Notes: generated by a model from the letters alone, not told the origin. Shown: positions 8,581-18,648, counted from the stretch's first letter. The stretch: 64,000 bases of DNA from Litoribacter populi (GCF_007483685.1 NZ_VMKN01000001.1:2719549-2783548), one strand, 5' to 3'. Made by a program: numbers and translations.

Positions 8581-9876
8581 TTAAAGGCCGAAAAGAGACG
8601 GCAGCCAAAGGGTAATACCGGGAAAGAGCGTAATGACCAGTAGGCCAACTATCATGGCCAGAAAGAATGGTAAGAGTGGCAACACCACTTTCTGTATACT
8701 TGTTTGGGCCACCCCCACGCCGACAAACAGCACTGACCCAACTGGCGGGGTGCAGAGCCCAATACAGAGATTCAAAATCATAATTATCCCGAAATGCACC
8801 GGGTCAATGCCCATTTCCACCACTATAGGCAAAAATATCGGTGTAAAAATCAGCACCGCAGGCGTAATGTCCATAAACACCCCCACAAACAGCAATATCA
8901 AATTGATCAATATCAAGATCACGAACATGTTGTCACTGAGCGAAAGGAGCGAATTGCTAATGGACTGGGGAATCTCCTCCACCGACATCACCCAGGACAT
9001 ACTCATGGAGGTGGAGATCAGCAGCATGACTATGGCTGTGGTCTCAGAGGATTTCAACAATATGGAGGGAATCGCCCTTATCTTTAGCTCAATGTAGAAA
9101 AAGGAAAGCAAAAGCGTGTAAATCACCGCAATAGCTGAGGCCTCCGTTGCCGTAAATATGCCGGCAACTATTCCCCCGATGACGATGATCAAAAGCATCA
9201 GGCTGGGGAAGGCATTGAGGAAACTTTTTCCCAGGACCTTCAACGGCACCTTTTCCCCTTCCTTGATATTCTTCTTCCTAACAAAAACCGCAGCTGTCAG
9301 CATCAGAAGCAGGCCGATAAACAACCCGGGCAAATAGCCGGCAATAAACAAGGCCGCAATTGAAACCCCACCGGAAGCCAGGGAATACACTATAAGAATA
9401 TTGGAAGGAGGAATGATCAAGCCGGTAGTTGAAGACGTTATATTGACCGAGGCACCAAGCTCCTTGGGATAGCCCTCCTTCTCCATTCTTTTGCCCAATA
9501 TTCCTCCTATGGCAGAAGCGGCAGCTACTGCAGACCCGGCAATGGCCCCAAATAGCATCGCGGCAATCACATTGACGTAAAGCAATCCGCCCGGCAGCCT
9601 GCCCATCATCGCCTTTGCCAGGTCAATCAAACGGTTGGCTATTCCTCCACGGTTCATAATCTCACCTGCCAGGATAAAAAACGGTATGGCCAACAAGGTA
9701 AAACTGTCCAATCCTGTCCCCATCCGCTGGGCAATGGTAGTAACTGATGTTCCTGCGGCAACTGATACCAGCAAGGTCAGCAGACTTGATATACCCAAAC
9801 TCCAGGCAACGGGTACACCTATTCCCAGAAAAATCAAAAAGCTCAATATTAGAATTAAAATGCTCAATTGGTCCAT
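8581..9876 (-). CDS. dctM: TRAP transporter large permease subunit DctM
   Basis: The 431-residue protein is a DctM-type permease: about 12 membrane segments, with SLGISSLLTLLVS near the start, FTLLAIPFFILAGEIMNRGGIA near 57-78 and FGAIAGSAVAAASAIG near 114-129. It forms the Na+-driven transport core with DctQ and receives substrate from the DctP lipoprotein. Its start codon touches the stop of dctQ (shared base 9876), indicating translational coupling. Context indicates a hexuronate such as glucuronate as cargo. Confidence 0.93.
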   Translation of the reverse strand: MDQLSILILILSFLIFLGIGVPVAWSLGISSLLTLLVSVAAGTSVTTIAQRMGTGLDSFTLLAIPFFILAGEIMNRGGIANRLIDLAKAMMGRLPGGLLYVNVIAAMLFGAIAGSAVAAASAIGGILGKRMEKEGYPKELGASVNITSSTTGLIIPPSNILIVYSLASGGVSIAALFIAGYLPGLFIGLLLMLTAAVFVRKKNIKEGEKVPLKVLGKSFLNAFPSLMLLIIVIGGIVAGIFTATEASAIAVIYTLLLSFFYIELKIRAIPSILLKSSETTAIVMLLISTSMSMSWVMSVEEIPQSISNSLLSLSDNMFVILILINLILLFVGVFMDITPAVLIFTPIFLPIVVEMGIDPVHFGIIMILNLCIGLCTPPVGSVLFVGVGVAQTSIQKVVLPLLPFFLAMIVGLLVITLFPGITLWLPSLFGL

Positions 9877-10370
9877 TATAAAGGATTGGAAGAGGTTTTA
9901 TAAGAATGAATAATCTGTACCAGCTGGTAGTAGACTACCAGCAAGCCGCTGAAAGGAATGACGGCATATACGAAGGCAAGGGGAACCTGCAGGGCCGCTG
10001 ACTTTTGCTCCAGTAAAAAGGTGATATATACCAGATTGGATCCTCCACCAATCATCACCGTCGCGGCAAAAATCAGGATCAAAGCCTTAATGATAACTTC
10101 CAAATAATGTCTATTTCTACCGCTCAAATATTGGTGCAGCACATCAATGGCCAGATGCTTGTTCTGGCCGGCCACATAGGCTGCCCCCAGCATCCCAAGC
10201 CAGATCAGCATATACCTCGAAAGTTCATCGGTAAAGGGACTAGGCTGCTGAAAAATGTATCTTGATACCACCTGCCAGGTCACGTTCAGGACCATCAGCC
10301 CCATTAGGAGCATCAAGGCTCCTGACACCAGCCTGTCGAGTTTTGTTACAAAATGAGAAGAAAAGATCAT
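9876..10370 (-). CDS. dctQ: TRAP transporter small permease subunit DctQ
   Basis: The 164-residue protein has four membrane helices with the DctQ signature RYIFQQPSPFTDELSRYMLIWLGMLGAAY and a KHLAIDVL motif. It bridges DctP and DctM in the inner membrane. The gene lies between dctP (20 bases upstream) and dctM (1-base contact). Confidence 0.92.
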   Translation of the reverse strand: MIFSSHFVTKLDRLVSGALMLLMGLMVLNVTWQVVSRYIFQQPSPFTDELSRYMLIWLGMLGAAYVAGQNKHLAIDVLHQYLSGRNRHYLEVIIKALILIFAATVMIGGGSNLVYITFLLEQKSAALQVPLAFVYAVIPFSGLLVVYYQLVQIIHSYKTSSNPL

Positions 10371-10390
10371 ATTTTGGCTCTACGTAAAAC

Positions 10391-11365
10391 TTAAGGATGA
10401 TTTCTGATTTCTTGGATTAGATCAAAGAGTTGCGGTTGGAAATTCTCTAAAGAGTGGTAAATAGGTTCCACAGCAGAACGGAAAGGTTCCTGGTCCGGGT
10501 AGGTGATGGTCACCCCTGACTTTTCCATTTCCTTCAGGGCATGGGAGGTGGCTTCAGCCCATATTTTCCGCTGGTAGACGGCAGACTCCTCGGCGGCCTC
10601 CTGCAGCCAGTTTTGCTCTTCAGGAGAAAGTCTGTTCCAAATCTTGGTACTCACCAGCACAATGTCCGGTGTGGCCACATGTTCATTGATTGAATAGTAC
10701 TTGCAGACTTCGTAATGCCTTGAGGTAAAAAGACTCGGGGGGTTGTTTTCCGCTCCGTCCACTACTCCCTGCTGCAGGGCTGTATAAAGCTCCCCGTAAG
10801 ATACAGGAGTGGGAGAACCTCCAAAGTTTTTAACCATGGAGGAGGCCAGGTTGCTTTCCATTACCCTGATCTTTTTCCCACGGAGATTATCAGGGCTTTC
10901 CACGGGTCCATTTTTGGTGTAAAAACTCCTGTTGCCTGCATCATAGAAAGTCAGGCCTCTCAACCAGTAATCCTCCCCTTCCAGCAAAAGCCTTTTTCCA
11001 ATTTCCCCGAACAGGATATTATGCCTGTGTTCATCGTCTCTAAAAAGATAAGGAAGGCTTAACATCTCCAATTTGGGCGCAAAACTTTCCATGACCGCAA
11101 TACTGACCTTGGTCATGCCCAGGCTCCCGATCTGAAGGAGTTCCATCAGTTCACGTTCTGTGCCCAATTGCTGGTTTGGGTAAATTTTCACCTGCATTTG
11201 TCCTGCAGACTTTTTCTCCACTCTTTCGGCCAAAAACACCATCGCTTCATGTACAGGGTGTGATGTTCCCAATCCGTGTCCCATCTTGATCACCCTGACA
11301 GCATCTTTCTGCCGGCAGCCGCAGATCAAAATCAGAAGGAAGAATAGAAGGAAGCGTTGGTTCAT
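10391..11365 (-). CDS. dctP: TRAP transporter substrate-binding lipoprotein DctP
   Basis: The start MNQRFLLF at 11365 is preferred over the longer frame because it gives a lipoprotein signal (LLILICGC, Cys near 16) and an ATGA overlap with the kdgA stop. The 324-residue product belongs to the DctP/TRAP solute receptor family: GHGLGTSHPVHEAM, the RTP-like region FYDAGNRSFYTKNGPVESPDNLRGKKIRVMES, and GELYTALQQGVVDGAENN. It captures the acid in the periplasm. Lipid anchoring of a TRAP receptor is common in Bacteroidota. Confidence 0.92.
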   Translation of the reverse strand: MNQRFLLFFLLILICGCRQKDAVRVIKMGHGLGTSHPVHEAMVFLAERVEKKSAGQMQVKIYPNQQLGTERELMELLQIGSLGMTKVSIAVMESFAPKLEMLSLPYLFRDDEHRHNILFGEIGKRLLLEGEDYWLRGLTFYDAGNRSFYTKNGPVESPDNLRGKKIRVMESNLASSMVKNFGGSPTPVSYGELYTALQQGVVDGAENNPPSLFTSRHYEVCKYYSINEHVATPDIVLVSTKIWNRLSPEEQNWLQEAAEESAVYQRKIWAEATSHALKEMEKSGVTITYPDQEPFRSAVEPIYHSLENFQPQLFDLIQEIRNHP

Positions 11366-12042
11366 GTTAAACATTCTCCTTCCCTCCTGATCTGCCGGAT
11401 CATATCCAGGCAACCTGATATGGCTTCCTGCAATGCCCCGTATTTTTCGTCTTTAATATACTCCTTTTTTAAAAGCTGTGAGCCCATCCCCACGCAATGC
11501 ACTCCGGAGTGGAACCATTCCTCCAAAAGGGGGAAAGCAGGTGCCACTCCACCTGTGGGCATAATCCTGACATCGGGCATTACAGAAAGTACGGACTTGA
11601 CAAATGTCGGCCCGAGCAAGTCGCTTGGGAAAGCTTTTACCATATTTACCCCTAATTCCGTAGCATGAAATACCTCTGTGACAGTCGCACAGCCGGGGAT
11701 AGACAGAACTTCGGCCTCTTTGCATGCAATGATCACTTGGGGAACCAAAGCGGGTGATACCACGAAATCCGCTCCAGCATTTATAAATTCTTTTGCTTGC
11801 ACCGAGGTGAAAATCGTACCTATCCCTAGGAAGAGACCTCCGTACTGGGATGCATGAATCTTCAGCTGCCTGAATACTTCCAGAGCGTTTTCCTCCCTAT
11901 TGGTGAATTCAAAAACCCTTACCCCCGCACTATAAGCCGAATCTAAAACCTTTTTGGCCACCTCAAAATCCGGATGGTTAAACACCGGCACCATCCCCGT
12001 CTCCTTCATTGCCTTTAATATCTCCTGATTCTTTTCCTCCAT
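11362..12042 (-). CDS. kdgA: KDPG/KHG aldolase
   Basis: The 226-residue class I aldolase has the Schiff-base lysine in NMVKAFPSD (K136) and the catalytic glutamate in VFEFTNRE (E45). It cleaves 2-keto-3-deoxy-6-phosphogluconate to pyruvate and glyceraldehyde-3-phosphate, the last step of hexuronate breakdown. It follows kdgK by 116 bases and overlaps dctP by four bases (ATGA). Confidence 0.93.
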   Translation of the reverse strand: MEEKNQEILKAMKETGMVPVFNHPDFEVAKKVLDSAYSAGVRVFEFTNREENALEVFRQLKIHASQYGGLFLGIGTIFTSVQAKEFINAGADFVVSPALVPQVIIACKEAEVLSIPGCATVTEVFHATELGVNMVKAFPSDLLGPTFVKSVLSVMPDVRIMPTGGVAPAFPLLEEWFHSGVHCVGMGSQLLKKEYIKDEKYGALQEAISGCLDMIRQIRREGECLT

Positions 12043-12158
12043 GGGTACTTATTCTTTTGCTTAGCTCTTTTATCGCTCCTGTTTTTTATCCGCGAAGGAG
12101 ACTCTGTGAAACTCCGTACTCAACTCTGTGAAACTCTGTGTCCCATTTCCTACACTCT

Positions 12159-13154
12159 TTATCTCAACAGCCTCCCCACATTCTCTCCCTTTACAAGATC
12201 CTGTACCTCTTCCAGGCTTGCCAGGTTTTTGTCTCCAGGAATAGAATGTTTGAGTACCGCAGCAGCAGTGGCAAATTCCACAGCTTCATCTGACCGCATA
12301 TGGAGCAGTCCATAGATCAGACCGGCCACATAAGCGTCCCCACCTCCGACCCGGTCCACAATCTGTGGCATGTCATATGTTTTGGAAACCATCATATTTT
12401 CCCGGTCCCATAACTGCCCCCTGAGCTTGTTATGTGTGGCAGAAATATGGTTTCTTTCGGTATTTGTTATAAATTTTATAGCAGCATGTTTGCTCATTGC
12501 CATCCTGCAGGCCACTTCATAATCTTCTTCATCTATGCCCAGACAATTATACAAATCCGTGGCTCCTGCTACTATCAGATTGCTGTAGCTGATCAACTCC
12601 GGCATGACCTCAAGAGGATCCACTCCAAAGTTCCAGAGGTTTCTTCTATAATTAATGTCTCCGCTTATCAGCAGTCCTTTTGCCGAGGCTGCTTTTATAG
12701 CCTTTAGGGTAAGATCAGCTGCCTTTCGGGAAAGTGCCGGCGTGATTCCCGTCCAATGAAAGCAATCTGCGCCTTCAAATACCCGGTCCCAGTCCACTTC
12801 CTCTCCTCCAAAATTGGAGAAGGCAGAGTTAAAGCGGTCATAAATAATTTGGGAAGAGCGTTGCATACTGCCCGTTTCCATGAAATACAGTCCCATTCTT
12901 CCCGGGATATAAAATACCTGTTCGACGGAAACACCAAACTGCTGCAGATCACGCCCTGCAGCTTCCCCGATGGCGTTGTCGGGCAGTGCAGTTACGTGAA
13001 CTGCCTCCAAGCCCCACCGGGCCAAGGAAACCGCCACATTGGCTTCTGCGCCTCCGTAAAAAACACTTAATTGTCGGGCTTGGGAAAACCTGTCATTTCC
13101 AGACGTATTAAGCCGCATCATGATTTCCCCCAAAGTAACCACTTTCTTTGCCAT
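12159..13154 (-). CDS. kdgK: 2-keto-3-deoxygluconate kinase (PfkB family)
   Basis: The start at MAKKVVTLGEIMMRL is chosen because the 26 codons before it are not kinase-like. The 331-residue product has the PfkB signatures: GGAEANVAVSLARWG near the N-terminus and the ATP-site motif DRVGGGDAYVAGLIYGLL whose Asp is the catalytic base. It phosphorylates KDG to KDPG. The gene sits between the broken oxidoreductase and kdgA in the same minus-strand run. Confidence 0.9.
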   Translation of the reverse strand: MAKKVVTLGEIMMRLNTSGNDRFSQARQLSVFYGGAEANVAVSLARWGLEAVHVTALPDNAIGEAAGRDLQQFGVSVEQVFYIPGRMGLYFMETGSMQRSSQIIYDRFNSAFSNFGGEEVDWDRVFEGADCFHWTGITPALSRKAADLTLKAIKAASAKGLLISGDINYRRNLWNFGVDPLEVMPELISYSNLIVAGATDLYNCLGIDEEDYEVACRMAMSKHAAIKFITNTERNHISATHNKLRGQLWDRENMMVSKTYDMPQIVDRVGGGDAYVAGLIYGLLHMRSDEAVEFATAAAVLKHSIPGDKNLASLEEVQDLVKGENVGRLLR

Positions 13155-13211
13155 AGCTAAAAGTATCCGGTAAATAATTCTTTTAAAACAAACTCCTTCA
13201 AAATCCACGCA

Positions 13212-13223
13212 ATCGTTTTCGAT
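13212..13223. promoter_or_regulatory. Inverted repeat upstream of kdgK, weak operator candidate
   Basis: ATCG-TTTT-CGAT is a perfect four-base inverted repeat about 58 bases before the kdgK start, in an A+T-rich gap. A LacI-type operator is possible but the element is short. Confidence 0.2.
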
Positions 13224-13255
13224 ATAAATCAATTAGCCGCACGCACCTTGGAATT

Positions 13256-14461
13256 TTAGCTCAGGTCAAACTTCCCCTGCCACTTTTCCACCTTGCCATT
13301 GTAAAGGGACTGATTGGCCAGCGCTACCGCAATAGCCGTTTCCCCACCGTTGAAAACATTGGAATACGGCAACCTTTGCTCTTGAAGGCAACTGTAAAAA
13401 TCCTCCAGGGCATAATAAGTACCGTCCTTGAGTGTGCCTTCAGTGAGTTTTATCCCAGCTTTGTTATCGGTCCAGGTTAGTCTGGTCGCGCCTGAAACAC
13501 CATCCACATCCTGAAGTTCAGCCCTAATATCCTCTTCAGGATAAAATATGCCATCGTCCATCAGCAGGGAAACCATACCTTTGGTTCCTTTGATTTTAAA
13601 GCTGTAGCCTTCCTGCTGATTGGAACAAGTCGCACCGAAATTGCCGATCATTCCCTCCTCCTCGTATCGCAAACTGAGCTGTATGTTGTCAAATGTTTCC
13701 CTTCCATCTTTATAATGGTCAATCCCACCTACCCCATACACAGAAGTCGGCCGGCAATCAAATGCCCAGTGTACAAAATCCATTTGGTGAGAAAGCAGTT
13801 CGGCGGCCAGTCCACCGGAATAATCCTGGTACATACGCCAGTTAATCTGCCTTTCCAATTCAGGGGCTTGGACCGGTCTTCTCCAGTCATGGTTTCGGTC
13901 CCAGCGGGCATCTATAGCTGTGACTTTGCCCAGATAGCCGTCGTCTATCATTTGCTTTACTCTAAAATATAAAGGTGAATACCGGTATTGATGCCCCACC
14001 TGAACTACCTGTTTGGGCCTTTTCTTCGCCAGTCGACTGATTTCCAAAGCCTGGTCCGTGGTAAAGGTCATGGTTTTTTCCAAATACAGATGCTACCCGG
14101 CCTGCAGGGCAGCCTTTGCATGGTTGTAGTGAAAGGACAGAGGAGTGGAAACCACCACAATATCCAAATCCTTTTGCTCCACTAGCTCCCGGTAATCTTT
14201 ATAATACTTAATGGACTTTCCTGAATGAGCCTTTTTGGCGTCCTCCAGCCTGAAATCCAGGTTGTCACAGATGCCCACTACTTGGAATTTTTCAGGCATC
14301 TCCCCCAGGATCCGGTGAAGTCCGGAGCCCCGGTCCCCATATCCTATTATGCCAACTTTATATACCTTCCCGTCAATAGTTAAACCTGACGCCCAAGGAA
14401 CAGCAATTACTGATGCAGCGGATAACATTGCCCCTGCTTTTATAAACTCTCTTCTTTTCAA
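13256..14461 (-). pseudogene. Gfo/Idh/MocA oxidoreductase interrupted by an in-frame amber codon
   Basis: Residues 1-122 (14093-14461) carry a Tat-type signal (MKRREFIKAGAML), the Rossmann motif VGIIGYGDRGSG, and end ALQAG; then a TAG at 14093-14095 and, in the same frame, HLYLEKTMTFTTDQALEISRLAKKRPKQ and the full C-terminal domain. The family normally reads AGKHVYLEKT here, so a single AAG to TAG change has split the gene. Unless the stop is suppressed or is a sequencing error, the enzyme is dead: the C-terminal part has no NAD-binding domain. Full length would be 401 residues. It is the first gene of the kdgK-kdgA-dctPQM-SDR unit and may have modified a sugar acid or its glycoside. Confidence 0.85.
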
Positions 14462-14765
14462 ACTGAGTAAGTTTTTTATGCTAATGTGGACATAAAGTAA
14501 TCAACTTTCCTGTGGAAAGGAAATTATTGAACCAGGATTTTCCCTTCAAATAGAAGTATAGGCAAGTGAAAACACCCCTTTTGAAAAAAACCAAATAAGC
14601 GTAAAAATCTATAAAAACCCTCTATTCCTTTTTGAACCATTCTTTTTAAAAAGGATAAATGCCCCGCAAACGTTTCCGTAAATAAACCCTCCAGGTTCTT
14701 GAGTTTTTCCTCTCAAATGGCTTAAATTATAAAATCGTTTTAAGGATAACCCAAGATTTACCTAT
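14462..14765. promoter_or_regulatory. Divergent promoter region between oxidoreductase and DUF1080 operons
   Basis: This 304-base A+T-rich gap separates two divergent transcription units. AAACGTTT at 14668-14675 is a perfect palindrome with the central CG typical of LacI-family operators, and TAAAATCGTTTTA near 14732 is a second symmetric element. Either could bind the LacI regulator encoded at 17537-18550. No other gene-like sequence is visible. Confidence 0.35.
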
Positions 14766-16151
14766 ATGAAAACATTCAAAAACCTGGCACTTATTTGTAC
14801 CTGTTCCCTCACGTATTTAGCTTGTGCTCCTTCCCCACCACAGGATAAAGCAAACTGGAGAACCCTTTTCGACGGGCAATCCCTTGAGGGCTGGCATTCC
14901 GTGATGGGAGAGGCTGATTTCGAAGTAGTCGATGAGGTTATTATCGGTTATGCCAAAGCCAACACTCCCAACACTTTTCTAATAACAGAAGAGGAATATG
15001 GTGATTTCATCCTAGAACTGGATCTTAAAATCGAAGACCTTTCCAGCAATTCCGGTATAATGGTCAGAGGGCAATTTGACCCCGAAGGGAGAAACGGAGG
15101 TGGACTTGTCTACGGTTACCAGATTGAGGCCGACCCTACTGACCGGGCATGGTCGGGCGGTCTTTATGATGAAGCCCGTCGTGGCTGGCTCTATCCCTTG
15201 GACCTCAACCCAGAGGCCAAGTCCGCATTCAAGATGGGTGAATGGAACAGTTACCGGATCGAAGCCATTGGCAATGAGATCAAATCCTGGATCAATGGGC
15301 AGGAAGTGGCTTACGTCGTGGACGACAAAGACGCCAGGGGTCATATCGGGCTTCAGGTACACAGCATCAATGATCCAAAAGATGAAGGCAACAAGACCTA
15401 TTTTCGGAATGTCAGAATCCAAACGAAAAATCTAAACCCAAAACCATTTGACAAAGAAGTGTTTGTAGTCAGCACCCTTCGCAATGAATTGACAGATTAT
15501 GAAGAAGACTGGGGCTGGAAATTGCTTTTTGACGGTGAAAGCCCCGATGGCTGGATCGGTGCCTATAAAGAGTCCTTTCCCGAAGAGGGCTGGCACATTG
15601 AAGACGGGGTGCTTTGGGTGGAAGCTGCAGACGGCGGAGAATCCACCAACTTCGGGGATATCGTCACTGAGGAAAAGTACAGCGCTTTTGACCTGGCATT
15701 TGATTTCAAGATGACCGAAGGCGCTAACAGCGGAGTAAAGTATTTCGTGACCCTGACAGAAGGAAATGTAGGTTCTGCCATTGGTCTTGAATATCAGATC
15801 CTCGACGATAAAAGGCACCCTGACGCCAAAATGGGAAGGGACGGAAACAGGACCCTTGCCTCCTTGTACGACCTGATCACAGCCGAAAAGCAGCCCCGCT
15901 TCATCAATTCCATAGGTGAATGGAACAGGGGCCGGGTCGTGGTCCATCCCGACAACAGGGTGGAGCACTACCTGAACGGCATCAAAGTACTTGAATACAA
16001 CCGGGGATCGGAGGAGTTTCGCGACTTAGTAGCCAAGAGCAAATATAAAGACTGGGAAAATTTCGGTGAGGCTGAAGAAGGACATATATTGCTTCAGGAC
16101 CATGGCGATGAAGTGCACTTCAAAAATATTAAGATCAAACCTTTTAATTAA
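14766..16151 (+). CDS. Lipoprotein with two DUF1080 (3-keto-glycoside hydrolase-like) domains
   Basis: The 461-residue protein begins with a lipoprotein signal (SLTYLACAP, Cys near 20). It contains two DUF1080 domains of the concanavalin-like fold: the first opens WRTLFDGQSLEGWHS near residue 31, the second WKLLFDGESPDGWIG near 252. Each has the G..SNSGI..RG or G.NSGVKYF strand. DUF1080 proteins include 3-keto-disaccharide hydrolases that act after a Gfo/Idh/MocA dehydrogenase has made a 3-keto sugar, and the next gene, three bases on, is such a dehydrogenase. The domain duplication in one chain is worth noting. Confidence 0.85.
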   Translation: MKTFKNLALICTCSLTYLACAPSPPQDKANWRTLFDGQSLEGWHSVMGEADFEVVDEVIIGYAKANTPNTFLITEEEYGDFILELDLKIEDLSSNSGIMVRGQFDPEGRNGGGLVYGYQIEADPTDRAWSGGLYDEARRGWLYPLDLNPEAKSAFKMGEWNSYRIEAIGNEIKSWINGQEVAYVVDDKDARGHIGLQVHSINDPKDEGNKTYFRNVRIQTKNLNPKPFDKEVFVVSTLRNELTDYEEDWGWKLLFDGESPDGWIGAYKESFPEEGWHIEDGVLWVEAADGGESTNFGDIVTEEKYSAFDLAFDFKMTEGANSGVKYFVTLTEGNVGSAIGLEYQILDDKRHPDAKMGRDGNRTLASLYDLITAEKQPRFINSIGEWNRGRVVVHPDNRVEHYLNGIKVLEYNRGSEEFRDLVAKSKYKDWENFGEAEEGHILLQDHGDEVHFKNIKIKPFN

Positions 16152-16154
16152 CTC

Positions 16155-17525
16155 ATGAAAAAACCAGATAAATCAAGACGGGATTTCATCAAAAAATCCT
16201 CACTAGCCACCGTAGGCCTTTCCACCTTGGGGGCAGTGGGCTTTTCGGCCAAAAGTTATGCAAACATCCTGGGTGCAAACGACCGGCTAAACATAGCCAT
16301 CATCGGTCTTGGCAGAAGATTGGGGGCTTTTTACCAGCCCATCGCCATGGATGGCAGCAATGTCAGGCTCCTTTACCTCTGTGATGTAATGAAATCCCAA
16401 AGAGAAAAAGCGGCCGTCAATTTTGCCGAACATATAGATTACACTCCGAAGCAGGAAAACAGCTTTTTCAAAGTCATCGAAGACAAGGAGGTAGATGCCA
16501 TCATCAATGCCACTCCGGACCACTGGCATGGCCCGGGTTCTTGGCTGGCCATGGAGGCGGGCAAGCATGTTTATGTCGAAAAGCCCTGCAGCCACAACCC
16601 CCGTGAAGGGGAATTGCTGGTGGAATACCAAAAAAAGCACGGGAAAGTAGTCCAGATGGGCAATCAACAACGAAGTTCGGACCATACCATTGAAATCATC
16701 CAACAGATCCACGACGGAGTGATAGGAAACCCGTATCTGGCCACTGCCTTTTACACCAATGCCCGTGGGGAGGTACCTGTGGCCACGGAGGCTCCTGTAC
16801 CTGAAGGTCTGGACTGGGAGCTTTTCCAGGGCCCTGCTCCAAGAAAGCCTTACATGCACGACACCTGGGATTACAACTGGCACTGGTACGGTTGGGATTA
16901 CGGCACTGCCGAAACCGGCAACAATGCCACCCACGAGCTGGATGTGGCAAGATGGGCCCTTCAGACCGATTTCCCCAACAAGGTCATGGTGGACTCCGGC
17001 AAATACCATTTTGTCGACGACGGCTGGACCATGTACGACACCATGAAAGCAACTTTCAAGTTTGAGGATGACAAGACCATTGAATGGGACGGCAAGAGCC
17101 GGAACAACTATAAAACTTACGGAGCTGACCGGGGTACCGTCATTTACGGCACTGAAGGTTCTGTCTTTGTGGACCGTGGCAAATACCAACTCTTCGACAG
17201 GAGCGGAAAAATGGTCAGGGAAGTGGAATCCGGAAGTGTGGAAGGCAGCACCAACCTCGGAGGCGGCGGAGACACCAGCACCGACCATGTGGTCAACTTC
17301 TTCGAGGCCATCAGGGGCAAAGCCAGGCCCAACTCACCAATAGACGAGGGTGCCAAAAGCTCCCTGCTCTGCCATCTGGCAAACATAAGTTCAAGAGTCA
17401 ATGAAAACTTCGAATGTGACCCCTCAAACGGGCACATATTGAACAATCCCAAGGCCGAGGCTTTATGGTCGAGGGAATATGAAAAAGGTTGGGAGCCTGG
17501 CTTGCAGGTTGGGAGGAGAACCTAG
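16155..17525 (+). CDS. Secreted Gfo/Idh/MocA family oxidoreductase
   Basis: The 456-residue protein starts MKKPDKSRRDFIKKSS, a Tat signal, so it is exported folded with its NAD(P). It has IAIIGLGRRLG (Rossmann fold, near 48) and VEKPCSHNP with the EKP motif near 145, plus HDTWDYNWHWYGWDYGTAETGNNATHELD in the C-terminal domain with the conserved His used in catalysis. With the preceding DUF1080 lipoprotein (3-base gap) it probably forms a two-step 3-keto-glycoside pathway in the periplasm, freeing sugar acids from glycosides for the glucuronate pathway; this last step is inference. Confidence 0.88.
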   Translation: MKKPDKSRRDFIKKSSLATVGLSTLGAVGFSAKSYANILGANDRLNIAIIGLGRRLGAFYQPIAMDGSNVRLLYLCDVMKSQREKAAVNFAEHIDYTPKQENSFFKVIEDKEVDAIINATPDHWHGPGSWLAMEAGKHVYVEKPCSHNPREGELLVEYQKKHGKVVQMGNQQRSSDHTIEIIQQIHDGVIGNPYLATAFYTNARGEVPVATEAPVPEGLDWELFQGPAPRKPYMHDTWDYNWHWYGWDYGTAETGNNATHELDVARWALQTDFPNKVMVDSGKYHFVDDGWTMYDTMKATFKFEDDKTIEWDGKSRNNYKTYGADRGTVIYGTEGSVFVDRGKYQLFDRSGKMVREVESGSVEGSTNLGGGGDTSTDHVVNFFEAIRGKARPNSPIDEGAKSSLLCHLANISSRVNENFECDPSNGHILNNPKAEALWSREYEKGWEPGLQVGRRT

Positions 17526-17536
17526 CAATCTGCCCT

Positions 17537-18550
17537 TTAACCTCCTGAAGATTCCCTTATCGTGAGCTGTGATGGCAAGGTAATAACCTTGTCTTCCAAG
17601 GCAGGTTTTTGGTTTTTAAGTTTGGCCATGAGCTGTTTGGCGCACTCCGAACCGATTTCATAAGCCGGCTGGGAGATGGTGGTCAAGGGAGGGGCCAACA
17701 GTTCGGCAATTTTCATGTTTGAAAAACTCACCAGCTTCACGTCGTGGGGAATATTCAGGCCTGTTTTCCCTACCGCATGGTAGGTGGCGATGGCCAACTT
17801 CTCCACGGCGGCCAGGATCCCATCAGGACGGTCAAGTTGGTACAAGATATCAGAAAGTAACTGGATATTTTCCTCATCGGAATGGCTGCAGGGAACTATC
17901 CAATCCTTTTCAAAAGGAATTCCATTGGCATTGAGTGCCTCCTGATATCCCCTTAGCCTCTCCTTTCCGATTGAGAGTTCCTGGGATAGCTGGAGGAAGA
18001 AAATCTTCCTGCAGCCTTTTGCAATCAAATGGCTGGTGGCATTGTACCCACTTTCATAATCATTGGTGATATACTTGGTGGTGGGGATTTCCGGGCAAAT
18101 ACGGTCAAAAAATATCAGGGGACGGCCCTTCTGGTGAATGGATTTCAAATGATCAATGTCTGAGGCCTGTCCAGATATCGACATCACAATGGCATCCACC
18201 CGGCCGTTGAGGAGGTAGGACACAATCCTTCGTTCGGTTTCCACTTCCTCACGGGTATTGTAGATCAGCAGGTGATAGCCGTGTTGCTGAGTAATGTCCT
18301 CAATACCGTCAATCACCTGACCGAAGAAGTTATTGATCCTTTCGGGGATGATCACTGCTATGGTCTTGCTCTTTTGCTCCCTGAGGCTCCGGGCATAGGG
18401 ATTTGGATGGTAATTAAGGGAATCGGCCAAAGCCCTTACCCTTTCCTTGGTGGCCTGGCTTATTTCATAGCTGTCGTTTAAAGCCCTGGAAACAGTTGAT
18501 GGGGCAAGCTTCAGCTTTTTTGCAAGGTATTTTATGTTTATATCAGGCAT
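17537..18550 (-). CDS. LacI-family transcriptional regulator
   Basis: The start MPDINIKYLAKKL at 18550 is preferred; the 19 codons upstream are not conserved. The 337-residue protein has an N-terminal LacI helix-turn-helix (LAKKLKLAPSTVSRALNDS), the hinge helix with NPYARSLR, and a periplasmic-binding-protein-like ligand domain (IAVIIPERINNFFGQVIDGIED, then RPLIFFDRI, GIPFEKDW). It lies convergent to the oxidoreductase gene (11-base gap) and divergent to uxaC, in the centre of the glucuronate locus, so a hexuronate or KDG-type effector is the natural inference. Confidence 0.9.
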   Translation of the reverse strand: MPDINIKYLAKKLKLAPSTVSRALNDSYEISQATKERVRALADSLNYHPNPYARSLREQKSKTIAVIIPERINNFFGQVIDGIEDITQQHGYHLLIYNTREEVETERRIVSYLLNGRVDAIVMSISGQASDIDHLKSIHQKGRPLIFFDRICPEIPTTKYITNDYESGYNATSHLIAKGCRKIFFLQLSQELSIGKERLRGYQEALNANGIPFEKDWIVPCSHSDEENIQLLSDILYQLDRPDGILAAVEKLAIATYHAVGKTGLNIPHDVKLVSFSNMKIAELLAPPLTTISQPAYEIGSECAKQLMAKLKNQKPALEDKVITLPSQLTIRESSGG

Positions 18551-18648
18551 GTATAGTTTTATTAAGAAAGACCGAAGACGGGAGACGGAAGATTTCTCCT
18601 CACACATAGGTTCTTCTGTTCCAAGTTAAATATAAATCACCATGTAGG

